NCBI GenBank assembly: GCA_036186865.1
Contig: AP025074.1
Location: 10,912,587 to 10,976,586, forward strand
Source of the DNA: Eustoma russellianum
Lineage: Eukaryota; Streptophyta; Magnoliopsida; Gentianales; Gentianaceae
Direction: 5' to 3'
DNA length: 64,000 bases
Made by a program: the position numbers and the translations under genes. The notes under the pieces are model-generated. The model had not been told where the DNA came from and did not search any database. It was given only the letters and a program-made list of their open reading frames with translations. Positions 9,353-20,259 of the stretch are shown one piece after another (position 1 is the stretch's first letter; every line of letters starts with the position of its first letter).

Positions 9353-10658
9353 TGATGCGATTCAAGGAGCCCTAAACGTACAAACTTCACAAACAAGGGC
9401 CTTGAACATACAAACTTCACAAACAAGAAGCTTTTGCACAAATAGAAGATGTAAACTAAAGAGCTTCTTGTTCAAACATGTACAAGATGAGCCAAGGAAT
9501 GTATATGCATGATTTTTCAATGTTTATGGAGGCCATGATCTGATTGTCTAAGTGTTTCAATGCACATTATATGATGTAAGGGTTGGTGAGAGGGCAGGAT
9601 GGTCATTTCATGCGTTGTCGTTGTAATATCGAGTCTAGTTGTTTGTGTTATCTTTATTTTAGGTCTAGGATATTTTATAGAGTCTTGTGATATGTGTTTA
9701 TAGTGCTAATTACCGTTTTTGAGTGTTTTCTAAGGTGACAAGGCTAGATAAGAAAAGTGGCTTGAAGAGTCCTTATTTTTCAGGAAGGCAGCCGGACACC
9801 AGTCGGTATTTTGGACGCCTAGGTCGGAGTACTGATCCAAATGGGTTCAAATAACTTGGAAGTCTCAGATAACTCAATTTGTAACGATTGTTATGTTTTG
9901 GACTTTTGCGATTTCGGTCTACAAGATGGACCGAAATCAGGTGCAAGTTGGGAGTCCAGAATGGAAAGTACTGAAGTTCACTGGATGGATACCTAATATT
10001 TGGAGGCCCTTATCTCTGTCAAGAAGAGTCCAAATGAGGTGATTCAAAAGTCCAAATTCAAGGTAATTGCATGAGCTACAACTTTACTGAAGAGTGCAAA
10101 CCCTAATTCGGCGTGTAGAAGAGGATATAATCCAGTAACCGACAGGGTGTAATTCCAGTACGAAATTTTAGGGATTTGAGTTATGTAATTTTTCCTTGAT
10201 TAGCTTTGACTTATCTTTTATGTAAATTTGATTTAGATTGATAGATAGTAATATAAGGACTTTGATTGATTAGTTAAATTTTAGGAATATCAAAATATAG
10301 CATTATATTAGGGTCCAAAAGAAACGGCAGCATAGTTCAGAATTTTGGAGAATAAAAATTTCAGTTTTTGTTGCAACCGTGTGTTGCCTTTTTTTGTGTT
10401 TTTCCTTTGGTTTTCACAAAATAAAACCAAGGCTAGATCCAATCAAGGTTTGAGAAAACCTAGTTGGCGAATCACAATCCAAGGATATGGAACGACGTGT
10501 TGGATTGGAAGATTTGAATTGCTCGACGTAGACGTTGTTGACTTCTCTTGTCCAAGAAGGTGGTGTTTGCGCCATTGTCCCATGCAAGGGTTGATCAAAG
10601 GTGTCTTTTGGAGTTGAAAGAAGCAGTCGTCAATTTAGTACGATCCAAGATCGTATCA
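9353..10658 (+). repeat. 3' LTR of element D (1306 bp)
   Basis: Starts TGATGCGAT and ends ATCGTATCA, so eight of nine terminal bases form an inverted repeat. It follows a purine tract. The right edge joins an integrase fragment of another family at about 10667 with no visible target duplication. The sequence differs from the LTRs at 11512-27996. Confidence 0.75.
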
Positions 10659-10666
10659 ACTTAATA

Positions 10667-11511
10667 GGTCTCGAGGAGGGCACGATAGCATTTATGTTGC
10701 GGTTGATCGATTTTCAAATATGGCACATTTCATTGCATGTAGGAAAGTTGATGACGCCACAAATGTTGCTGATTTGTTCTTCAAAGAAATTGTGAGATTG
10801 CATGGCATCCCACGTACCATTGTAAGTGATAGAGATATGAAATTTTTGAGTCATTTTTGGCGTGTTTTGTGGGTCAAACTTGGTACACAATTGTTGTTTT
10901 CAACCACTGCACACCCACAAACTGATGGACAAACTGAAGTCATTAATCGTACTCTTTCTCAACTTTTGCGTGCCATTTTGCAAAAACATATTAAACATTG
11001 GGAAGATTGTTTACCATATATCGAATTTGCATATAATAGGAGTGTCCATCACGGTACCTTGCATAGTCCATTTGAAATCGTGTATGGTTTTAACCCCTTG
11101 TCTCCCCTTGATTTGATCCATATTCCCGTGCATGAACATTCAAGTCTTGATGGTAAACAAAAAGCGGAAAAGATAAAGAAACTGCATGAACAAGTTAAAA
11201 CACAACTTGAAAAGAAAAACAAAGCTTATGAAAGACAAGCTAACAAACATCGAAAATGAGTTGTGTTTAAACCTGGGGATTTAGTGTGGTTATATTTGCG
11301 TAAAGAAAGATTTCCCCATGAGCGAAATTCAAAACTGTTACCTAGAGGAGATGGACCTTTCAAAGTTTTGAAACTCATAGGTGACAATGGATACATCCTT
11401 GATCTTCCTGAAAGGTATGGTACCATTTCACCTACTTTTAATGTTGCAGACTTCACCTATTTCACTGATGACCTTTTTGATTCGAGGACGAATCCTTTTG
11501 AGGAGGGGGAT
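10667..11511 (+). pseudogene. Truncated integrase, first unit of the CRM-like array
   Basis: Starts inside integrase at the point equal to 17938 in element A; everything upstream is replaced by the LTR of element D. It contains the second catalytic Asp (SDRD near 10830), the Glu (HPQTDGQTEV), the GDGPF block and the DSRTNPFEEG end. One stop (TGA at 11257, CGA in the relatives) breaks an otherwise open frame, 10720-11514. It cannot encode the first catalytic Asp. Confidence 0.9.
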
Positions 11512-12713
11512 TGATGAGGATCAAGGGTCCGATGAGGATCAAGGGTCGCATCAAGAGTCAAGGGCCCTATGACAAGAAGGAGCGCGAGAGAACTTTGTCA
11601 TCAAGTTGGAACCTTCTTGTTTAAGCATGTTCAAGATGAACCTAAGGTTCCATGGGTTCACTTCATTGAACCCACCCTTTGACCGTTTTATGAGTAGGGC
11701 GTATGTGTGCTTTCTTTATTTTGAATTTTATCTTGTTTTATTGTGATCTTTGTTTTATGTGTTTGCTTTGTAGGTAAATTAAGTACATGGAAGATTCAAA
11801 TGAAATGAAGGCCCAAAAAGACCAATATAGCCGTGTGTTGCAACATGGGAGACAAAAGGAATGTTGTCTTGAAGAGAATGTTTGTCTCCATAAAGACAAA
11901 TTCAAATGTGTCCTAGATGGAATTCCTTTTCCAAATTGAAATCAAAATCATCTCCAAAGATCACAAAAGGGCTGGCCACTTTGAATTCAAGGATGAAGTT
12001 CTACTTGAATTTGAACTTGAAGATAAGCTTGAATTTAAATTCAACCATGATTTGAATTCAAGTTTCATCCAATTGGAGACTTAAATTTCAAGAAGATTTC
12101 AGCTTATTTTTCCAGCCTTGGGCACGCCAACTTGAAGGATAATGAAGATGAGATCACAATTCAAAGTTGAATCCAAGTTTGAATTCAAATTCAAATCCAA
12201 TTTGAATTCATTCTTCAACCAACATTTGAATTCAACATCTCATCCACTTGAAGACCCTCCCACACGCCATTTCATCCATTCACATGCCAACTTGGAGATC
12301 AAAAGAGATGGGATCACAATTCAAAGATCGAATTCCAGTTTGAAGTCAAATTCAATTTGAATTCAATCTTCATCCAACCTTTGAATTCAATTCCAACCAC
12401 TTCATCTACATCAAATCAAGTCTCCAACACCATCTTCATCATCATACACGGCCGGATACATCAAGGATAGGATCTTGCAAGATTTTCAAATGTTAGCTAG
12501 AATTTGTCTTAGATTTAAATTCAAACACTTTTAAATTTCAAGTTCATTTCAAATGATTTCTAGATACTTTCTTTAAAGATAACACCTGGTTATCTACATA
12601 GCTTTAGGAGTCTATAAATAGGCCCTTTTGGCCGAAATTGAGAAACAACTTTTGATGAATAACAATTCTTGATATTTTATTCACTTTGTGTGAGACTTTG
12701 TTTTCTTGGTTTT
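11512..12713 (+). repeat. LTR 1 of CRM-like array, 3' end deleted
   Basis: Aligns with LTR 2 from its first base but stops at a position equal to 19992. The last about 252 bp of LTR, the primer site and about 200 bp of leader (equal to 19993-20444) are gone, and leader sequence resumes at 12714. Element A therefore has no usable primer site of its own. A TATA box is at 12613-12620. Confidence 0.85.
12613..12620 (+). promoter_or_regulatory. TATA box in LTR 1
   Basis: TATAAATA followed by GGCCC, conserved at the same LTR position in LTR 2 and LTR 3. Confidence 0.7.
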
Positions 12714-14151
12714 CTTTGTTGATTCTTGTTCTAGTGTCACATTTATCCAACTTGTGCATCAAACATCTGAAAATTTATCATTCAAACTTGAACAATTAGG
12801 GTTTGAGCATCTAGAGTACATTCAGCTATCTTTTTACTACAACCATCAGCCTATAAAGCTACCTCGGTTTCAAATCATCTTGTTGCTACCGAAGCTTTTA
12901 TTTGGTGAGGATTGTATGCATCTTGTGATTCTCATTGTGATAGATTTCACGCTTTAAGTCAAGTAGTCCTATGTATGTTTGTCTTCACAAGCCATTTTCA
13001 ACATCAAGAAAACCCTAAAACCAACCCAAAACCCACTGCCCAACCAACACCCACCCTAACCCAACCCTAAAACCCACCAACCAGATTCCAAACTACCTTA
13101 TTTACACTCTTAACAAAAAGCCCAAAACCAATTTTACCAAACAAAATCAGAATCAAAAGATCCTAACTCATTCAAAAAACCCTAACCCTAGAATTTGAAA
13201 TTTTGTTCAATTCTGTCCTACAACCATCCACTATCAAAATTAACCGCACAAATCATCAATTACCAACCCAAATAGTCCATTTACACCGCCAAATCAGTTC
13301 CCAAAACTCCATTCCGCAAATTCCCAAAACGTTCAAAAAAAAACCTAAATTGAAAAACCTAACCCTAATCCCAATTCTGCCCTACCCCAATATCCCTCAC
13401 TTTCCAAGGTTATTTTTGTTGCAATTCAAGGTTGCACACTACAATTTAAAGTCCTTGCACTATTCTGCCCAAAAACGAAAGTTCTGCGTCCAAAACGCAT
13501 AAAATTCCAATTCTGCCCCTAGTAAAAAAAAGATAGAATCTGAACCTTACTGCCGTGAAATAGCAAGGAAGGAAAGAAAAAAAAACAAAAGAACAAGAGA
13601 AAAGAAAAAGGGCAAAACATTTGTGCTACATACAACCGTACTCCCACATCTTATTCTCCTTATCCTGCTCTTCTTGAACCAATCACACACTTGGTTGCTC
13701 GATTATTGTATGACTTGAACCATTTTGTGAATAATAAGTGCTTAGAATCAAAAATTGACTAAAGATTGCCCACGACAACCGTTAGTTCATCTTTGGTTCA
13801 GCCTTATACATCAATTTTGGTTGCTTATTTTCTTTGAATCTTAGTAGAAATTTCAAGTTTGTGTCCATTTCACTTGATTCTATTTTGATACTATTCGGTG
13901 CAACTTGATAGCAAAAGGAAGAAACAAGTGGAGATCGTTGTGATTTAGAGAAGAATTAACAACACACTTTCTTAATTGATCACTTTGAGCCTTCTTAACT
14001 TCAAGTTATCCAAGAAGCAAAGTGGTAAGAGAGTGGAAAGAAGACAAAGAGGAGTGTTCATAGCTTGTTTTTACTAATCACATAACATTTGTTTGTCTTT
14101 GTGTTAGTTTGCTTCTTTCCTTTTTCTTTTTGTTTTCGTTCCTTAGGTAAA
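12714..14151 (+). other. Leader of element A, A/C-rich with telomere-like motifs
   Basis: About 1.4 kb without a convincing gene. From about 12990 to 13520 the plus strand is strongly A/C-rich and poor in G, with AAACCCTAA-type motifs (13010, 13063, 13177). The 83- and 99-codon frames here are repeated in element B but show no known domain. Just before the gag ATG is a pyrimidine-rich stretch ending CCTTAGGTAAA. Confidence 0.6.
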
Positions 14152-15400
14152 ATGGAGAGCATCACTCATTCCTCTTTTAGCAAATCGAAGGAAGCCGAGA
14201 CTTTGGACAACACGCAATGACAAATGCTGGAGATGCTCAAGAAACTAATGCACGACAATGAGGTAATCAAACATTGGTTGGAGGATGTTGAACGGAGCTA
14301 CAAAACGAGTGATGGCCAAGGTACAAGCAGGATCGTTCCCTTACCACAACCTAGGCGTCACCCCCAGAAGAAGTTGAGGATGACAACCTTAGACCGCCAC
14401 ACACCGAGGCAAGAAGGTTTGTCCCTCCAACACAACCAAAAAGGTACACTCCAAGAAGGTACAATGATGATTATATTCCATTTGAGCATGATGATTATGA
14501 CTTTGATGACCACCCTCCCCGTTGTTACCAAAGATGCCAAAATCCCCTTTTCCCGCAAGATGACGATTTTCTCAAAACAAAAATAAATATTCCAACGTTT
14601 TATGGCAAAAGTAACGTGGAGGAATATTTGGAATGGGAAACGAAAGTGGATCTAATCTTTTCTTGTACCAATTACAGTGAATTACAAAAAGTGAGGTACA
14701 CTTCTATTGAGTTTTCTGGTTATGCACTAAATTGGTGGACAAATTCATGTCGAAATAGAACTAAGACAAGACAACCGCCAATTGCCACTTGGGAAGAAAT
14801 GAAGTTTGAAATGAGACAACGTTTTATTCCAAACAATTATGAGAGTTCTATTTTCACAAGTTTGCAAAACTTAAGACAAGGGTCCAAAAGTGTGGACGAG
14901 TATCACAAAGAGTTAGAAATTTTGTTGGAAAGGTCTAACTTGCAGGAACCCAAAGAAGCCACCAAGGCTCGTTTCTTACATGGTCTAAACAGGGAGATTG
15001 CGCAAAGGGTTGACCTTCAACCTTATCTCGGCCTCACAACCATGGTCCATATGGCTGAAAAGATTGAACACCAATTAAAGGTACGTAGTTCCTCCAATTT
15101 TAATTCCAATTATCGTACTAATCAATCTTCATAAAGATTTTTCAGCAAGCCTTCAGGAAAAGGCAGTTCACGGCCTACAGGAGGCTAAACACGTGACCAA
15201 GGTGCATCATAAAGGACGGACAACCGTGTGCAGTCCACACAAAGACGAGACGAACGCAGCCAACAAAAGGCTCCTACTGGAATTTCTTCTGATTTCTCAA
15301 ACGGGTTTAGGGACATTAAATGATAAAAATGTCAAGGACGTGGTCACATAGGAAAAGAGTGTCCTAATGCAAAACGAATCATGTTAATTGAGGAGACAAA
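14152..15400 (+). pseudogene. gag of element A, broken
   Basis: ATG at 14152 begins a capsid protein frame matching 21871 in element B. Breaks are TGA at 14218 (CAA in B), a one-base loss near 14352, TAA at 15132 (TCA in B) and a stop near 15187. The capsid domain at 14616-15134 carries the usual W-x-R-F-like pattern (WEEMKFEMRQRFIP) and the DEYHKELEILLERS helix. The zinc knuckle near 15325-15360 reads KCQGRGHIGKEC, but the codon for its first cysteine is TGA. Confidence 0.85.
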
Positions 15401-15406
15401 CGAGTT

Positions 15407-15949
15407 GTGTCTGAGCCCGAGCATGAAATCAAATCTGAGCATGATCATGAAATTGAACCTGAAGAGGATCTAGGCGCATTAGATGATTTTGACACTAAGG
15501 AGTTTCTTGTTGTGCGTAGAGCTTTAAATGCATATCTGAAATTAGATGATCACGAACAACATAGGGAAAACATTTTCCATATTCATTGCATGATAAATGG
15601 TAAAGTGTGCACCATGATCATTGATTCTGGTTCTTGTACAAATGTGGCTAGCATCGAATTGGTAAGAAAACTGAATTTGCCTATGACTAATCATCTGCAT
15701 CCTTACAAGCTTCTATGGTTAAATGATTGCGGTGAAGTTAGCGTAAGTAAACAAGTTTTGATTTCTCTTAGCATTTGTAGTTACAAAGATGATGTTTTAT
15801 GTGATGTTGCACCAATGCATGCTAGTCATCTCTTACTTGGTAGGCCATGGCAATTCGATCGACATGTGACATATGATGGATATTTGAATCGTTATTCTTT
15901 CAAGTTGAATGGAAAACATTACATGTTACATGCACTTCCACCACATTAA
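15407..15949 (+). pseudogene. Aspartic protease region of element A
   Basis: Open frame of 180 codons. The retropepsin motif DSGSCTNVAS is at 15623-15652 and the partner LLLGRPW block near 15830. In an intact element it continues into RT; here a TAA at 15947 ends it (CAC AAA in B). The protease would cut the gag-pol polyprotein. This domain itself looks undamaged. Confidence 0.85.
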
Positions 15950-17396
15950 GTCCACGAGGATCACCAACGCATGCCAAAGTCTAGGGCCGATCCTAAGGAA
16001 AAAGAAGCTGAGAGAAAATTCGTGGAATGCATGAAAAGTGAGAACAAAAAACAAGAGAGGTCACACGAGCCCTTTATAGCAACCAAACCGTCCTCATTCT
16101 CATTCCGAAGGCGTGTCGCCTTTCCCTAGAAGAACTCCCACCAAACTTACCTACCTCAGTTGCATCCCTTATCCAAGAGTACGAAGTTCTATTTCCCTCC
16201 GAGCCACCATCCGGATTACCACCCATTAGAGGAATAGAACACCAAATCGATTTTGTCCCAGGAGCCGTGTTACCAAATCGCCCAGCCTATCGAGCCAACC
16301 CCGAAGAAACCAAGGAAATCCAAAGGCAAGTAGAGGAGCTCCTAGCGAGTGAACAAGTCCAAGAGAGCCTAAGCCCATCCGCCGTCCCTGTCATTTTAGT
16401 ACCCAAAAAGGATGGAACTTGGAGAATGTGTACTGATTGCCGTGCCATAAACAAAATTACCGTCAAGTATAGGTACTCCATACCTAGGCTAGATGATATG
16501 CTGGATATGTTACGCGGATCTAAATTCTGCACCAAAATCGACCTTAATTAGGGGTACTTCCAGGTACGCAATAGAGAAGGGGACAAATGGAAGACTGCAT
16601 TCAAAACCAAATTTGGGCTCTATGAGTTGTTAGTGATGTCCTTCGGGCTCACCAACGCCCATAGCACATTTATGAGGCTAATGAATGAAGTCTTACGCGT
16701 GTTCGTAGGATGATTTGTTGTTGTTTATTTTGACGATATCCTAATCTATTCCCAAACCATAGAAGATCATCTTGACCACATTAGGGCCGTTTTTGAGAAG
16801 CTTAAGCAAGAACAACTTTACGCCAACTGTAAGAAGTGCTCTTTTTGTTTGGAACGTGTAGTTTTCCTAGGCTTTGTCATTTCGGATGAGGTAGTAGAAA
16901 TGGATGAGGAGAAGGTTAGGTGAATTGTGGAGTGGCCTATACCTAAGAATGTAGGGGAAGTTCGCAGCTTCCATGGACTTGCATGTTTTTATGGACGATT
17001 TGTCAAAGATTTTCTTCCATAGCTGCACTCCTAAATGAAATCGTGAAAAATGATGTGCCTTTTAGGTGGGAAGAGCCACAACAACATGCATTTGATGAGC
17101 TTAAACGTAGGCTAACCACTGCACCCATACTTAGGTTGCCAAATTTTGACGAGACTTTTTAGATCGAGTGTGATGCAAGTGGAGTGGGTATAGGCACAGT
17201 TTTAACCCAAGGTAAGAAACCCATAGACTACTTTAGTGAGAAGTTGAAAGGCGATGCATTGAATTACTCTGCCTATGACAAGGAACATTATGCCCTCGTG
17301 AGATCCTTACAAACTTGGCAACACTATCTTCAACCTAAAGAGTTTGTGATCCACATTGACCACGAAAGCCTTAAGTATCTTAAAGGACTAAGTTGA
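15950..17396 (+). pseudogene. RT and RNase H of element A, several stops
   Basis: RT palm sequence begins near 16267; VPKKDGTWRMCTDCRAIN and the catalytic YFDD (16726-16737) are present. Nonsense codons occur at 16549 (CAG to TAG), 16711, 16921 and 17161, and a segment near 16090 is deleted relative to B. RNase H continues to a frameshift at about 17390, where a guanine-rich GGACAAGGAAAG of B has shrunk. These breaks rule out RT activity. Confidence 0.9.
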
Positions 17397-18898
17397 ACAA
17401 GAGACATGCCAAATGGGTAGAGTACATGGAACAATTCCCTTACGTGATTAAGTACAAACAAGGAAAGGACAATATAGTTGCTGATGCCCTCTCTAGGAGA
17501 TACACATTAGTGACTACATTATCCTCACATTTCTTAGGATTCGAATCCCTTAAGGAATTGTACCCAAATGACCATGACTTTGGCACCATTTTCGAGGCAT
17601 GTAAAGAGGCACCATTTGGGAAATTTTACATACATGAGGGTTATCTTTTCAAAGAACATAAGTTGTGTGTTCCCCAATCATCCCTACAAGAAGCATTGAC
17701 TAGAGAAGCCCATGGGGGAGGTTTAATGGGTCATTTCGGAGTATTCAATACCCTTGAAACTCTTAAGGAACATTTCTATTGGCCCCACATGAGAGTAGAC
17801 GTCGAGAGGTTGTGTGGTAATTGCATCACTTGCAAACAAGTCAAATCCAAGTCCCAACCACATGGCTTTTACACGCCTTTACCTGTACCTGATTCCCCTT
17901 GGATTGACATTTCCATGGACTTTGTTTTAGGACTTCCTAGGTCTCGAGGAGAGCACGATAGCATTTATGTTGTGGTTGATCGATTTTCAAATATGACACA
18001 TTTCATTGCATGTAGGAAAGTTGATGACGCCACACATGTTGCTGATTTGTTCTTCAAAGAAATTGTGAGATTGCATGGTATGCCACGTACAATTGTAAGT
18101 GATAGAGATACGAAATTTTTGAGTCATTTTTGGTGTGTTTTGTGGGCCAAACTTGGTACACAATTGTTGTTTACAACCACTGCACACCCACAAACTGATG
18201 GACAAACTGAAGTCATTAATCGTACTCTTTCTCAACTTTTGCATGCCATTTTGCAAAAACATATTAAACATTGGGAAGATTGTTTACCATATATCGAATT
18301 TGCATATAATAGGAGTGTCCATCACGGTACCTTGCATAGTCTATTTGAAATCGTGTATGGTTTTAACCCCTTATCTCCCTTTGATTTGATCCCTATTCCC
18401 GTGCATGAACGTTCAAGTCTTGATTGTAAACAAAAAGCGGAAAAGGTAAAGAAACTGCATGAACAAGTTAAAACACAACTTGAAAAGAAAAACAAAGCTT
18501 ATGAAAGACGAGCTAACAAACATCGAAAACGAGTTGTGTTTAAACCTGGTGGTTTAGTGTGGTTACATTTGCGTAAAGAAAGATTTCCCCATGAGCGAAA
18601 ATCAAAACTGTTACCTAGAGGAGATGGACCTTTTAAAATTTTGAAACGCATAGGTGACAATGCATACATCCTTAATCTTCCTGAAAGGTATGGTTCCATT
18701 TCGACTACTTTAAATGCTGCAGACCTCACCCCTTTCACTGATGACCTTTTTGATTCGAGGACGAATCCTTTTGAGGAGGGGGGATTGATGAGGATCAATG
18801 GTCCGATGAGGATCAAGGGTCCCTTCAAGAGTCAAAGGCCCTATGACAAGAAGGAGGGCGAGAGAACTTTGTCATCAAGTTGGAACCTTCTTGTTTAA
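17393..18898 (+). CDS. Integrase frame of element A, open and extending into the 3' LTR
   Basis: Open for 501 codons. It starts in the RNase H-integrase linker. The HHCC zinc domain has H107, H114, C144 and C147; the catalytic triad is D176, D237 and E273 with exactly 35 residues between the last two; a GDGPF block follows near residue 400. Unlike its relatives, the frame does not stop at the LTR edge: six G residues in the purine tract (five in the other two copies) let it read about 37 more codons inside the LTR. There is no proper start codon, since it should be released from a gag-pol precursor, so it is best read as an undamaged piece of a dead pol gene. Confidence 0.8.
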   Translation: MNKRHAKWVEYMEQFPYVIKYKQGKDNIVADALSRRYTLVTTLSSHFLGFESLKELYPNDHDFGTIFEACKEAPFGKFYIHEGYLFKEHKLCVPQSSLQEALTREAHGGGLMGHFGVFNTLETLKEHFYWPHMRVDVERLCGNCITCKQVKSKSQPHGFYTPLPVPDSPWIDISMDFVLGLPRSRGEHDSIYVVVDRFSNMTHFIACRKVDDATHVADLFFKEIVRLHGMPRTIVSDRDTKFLSHFWCVLWAKLGTQLLFTTTAHPQTDGQTEVINRTLSQLLHAILQKHIKHWEDCLPYIEFAYNRSVHHGTLHSLFEIVYGFNPLSPFDLIPIPVHERSSLDCKQKAEKVKKLHEQVKTQLEKKNKAYERRANKHRKRVVFKPGGLVWLHLRKERFPHERKSKLLPRGDGPFKILKRIGDNAYILNLPERYGSISTTLNAADLTPFTDDLFDSRTNPFEEGGLMRINGPMRIKGPFKSQRPYDKKEGERTLSSSWNLLV

Positions 18899-20244
18899 GC
18901 ATGTTCAAGATGAACCTAAGGTTCTATGGGTTCACTTCATTGAACCCACCCTTTGACCGTTTTATGAGTAGGGCGTATGTGTGCTTTCTTTATTTTGAAT
19001 TTTATCTTGTTTTCTTGTGATCTTTGTTTTATGTGTTTGCTTTGTAGGTAATCTAAGTACATGGAAGATTCAAATGAAATGAAGGCCCAAAAAGACCAAT
19101 ATAGCCGTGTGTTGCAACATGAGAGACAAAATCAATGTTGTCTTAAAGAGAATGTTTGTCTCCATAAAGACAAATTCAAATGTGTCCTAGATGGAATTCC
19201 TTGTCCAAATTGAAATCAAAATCATCTCCAAAGATCACAAAGGGCTGGCCACTTTGAATGCAAGGATGAAGTTCTACTTGAATTTGAACTTGAAGATAAA
19301 CTTGAATTTAAATTCAACCATGATTTGAATTCAAGTTTCATCCAATAGGAGACTTAAATTTCAAGAAGTTTTCAGTCTATTTTTCCAGCCTTGGGCATGC
19401 CAACTTGAAGGATAATGAAGACGAGATCACAATTCAAAGTTGAATCCAAGTTTGAATTCAAATTCAAATCCAATTTGAATTCAATCTTCAACCAACATTT
19501 GAATTCAACATCTCAGCCACTTGAAGTCCCTCCCACATGCCATTTCATCCATTCACACGCCAACTTGGAGATCAAAAGAGATGGGATCACAATTCAAAGA
19601 TCGAATTCAAGTTTGAAGTCAAATTCAAATTCAACTTGAATTCAATCTTCATCCAACCTTTGAATTCAATTCCAACCACTTCATCTACATCAAATCAAGT
19701 CTCCAACACCATCTTCATCATCATACACGGCCGGATACATCAAGGATAGGATCTTGCAAGATTTTCAAATGTTAGCTGGAATTTGTCTTAGATTTAAATT
19801 CAAACACTTTTAAATTTCAAGTTCATTTCAAATTCTTTCTAGAAACTTTCTTTAGAGATAACACCTGGTTATCTACATGGCTTTAGGTGTCTATAAATAG
19901 GCCCTCTTGGCCAAAATTGAGAAACAACTTTTGATGAATAACAATTCTTGATATTTTCTTCACATTGTGTGAGACTTTGTTTTCTTGGTTTTGCATTAAA
20001 AACCTAAGTTGAGATCCTTCAAAGTTGAGCATTTTGAAGGTGTTTCCATTGCTAAAATGTGCCGTCCAGGAGGGCCATATTGGGTTGCCTGATCAACGAT
20101 CATCTTGAAGTGTTGGTCTTGCTCATTTGATCCACACGTTTTTATCACTAAGGAAGCAAGGGGAAGTCTTCTTCCTTGTGCCTAACCCTTTGCCAAAGAC
20201 GTTTTGAAGGTGGAATTGTTGGATCACACGCCTTGCACGTATCA
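18786..20244 (+). repeat. LTR 2, shared by elements A and B (1459 bp)
   Basis: Starts TGATGAGGATCA after the purine tract of A and ends GCACGTATCA, three bases before the primer site of B. It is the only LTR of the array with both a purine tract before and a primer site after. The segment 19265-19700 is dense in TTGAATTCAA-type palindromes. Versus LTR 3 it carries a short duplication near its start and 17 extra bases near 18870. Confidence 0.93.
19892..19899 (+). promoter_or_regulatory. TATA box in LTR 2
   Basis: TATAAATA in the same context as in LTR 1 and LTR 3; likely start region for RNA of element B. Confidence 0.75.
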
Positions 20245-20247
20245 AAT

Positions 20248-20259
20248 TGGTATCAGAGA
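20248..20259 (+). other. Primer binding site of element B
   Basis: TGGTATCAGAGA, complementary to initiator Met tRNA, three bases after the LTR end. Confidence 0.92.

Larger units (their letters stand above)
6618..10658 (+). mobile_element. Non-autonomous gypsy-type element D, 5' end lost
   Basis: It begins abruptly at the end of chromovirus copy 1, with no 5' LTR or primer site, so it was probably cut by that insertion or by recombination. It holds a leader (6618-7625), a long gag-like frame (7626-9227), a short pol-like tail (9228-9352) and an LTR (9353-10658). The leader around 7200-7330 resembles the leaders of the CRM-like elements downstream, and the tail DSRSNLFEEGG resembles their pol end, so D is a relative that lost protease, RT and integrase. 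Confidence 0.7.

Noticed and set aside
13005..13200. Interstitial telomere repeat
   Set aside because: The CCCTAA words are irregular and embedded in an A/C-rich leader that is repeated in element B; there is no continuous telomere array.
12706..13502. Host genes at 12706-12957 and 13203-13502
   Set aside because: The same frames recur in the leader of element B with no known domain; they are element leader, not host genes.
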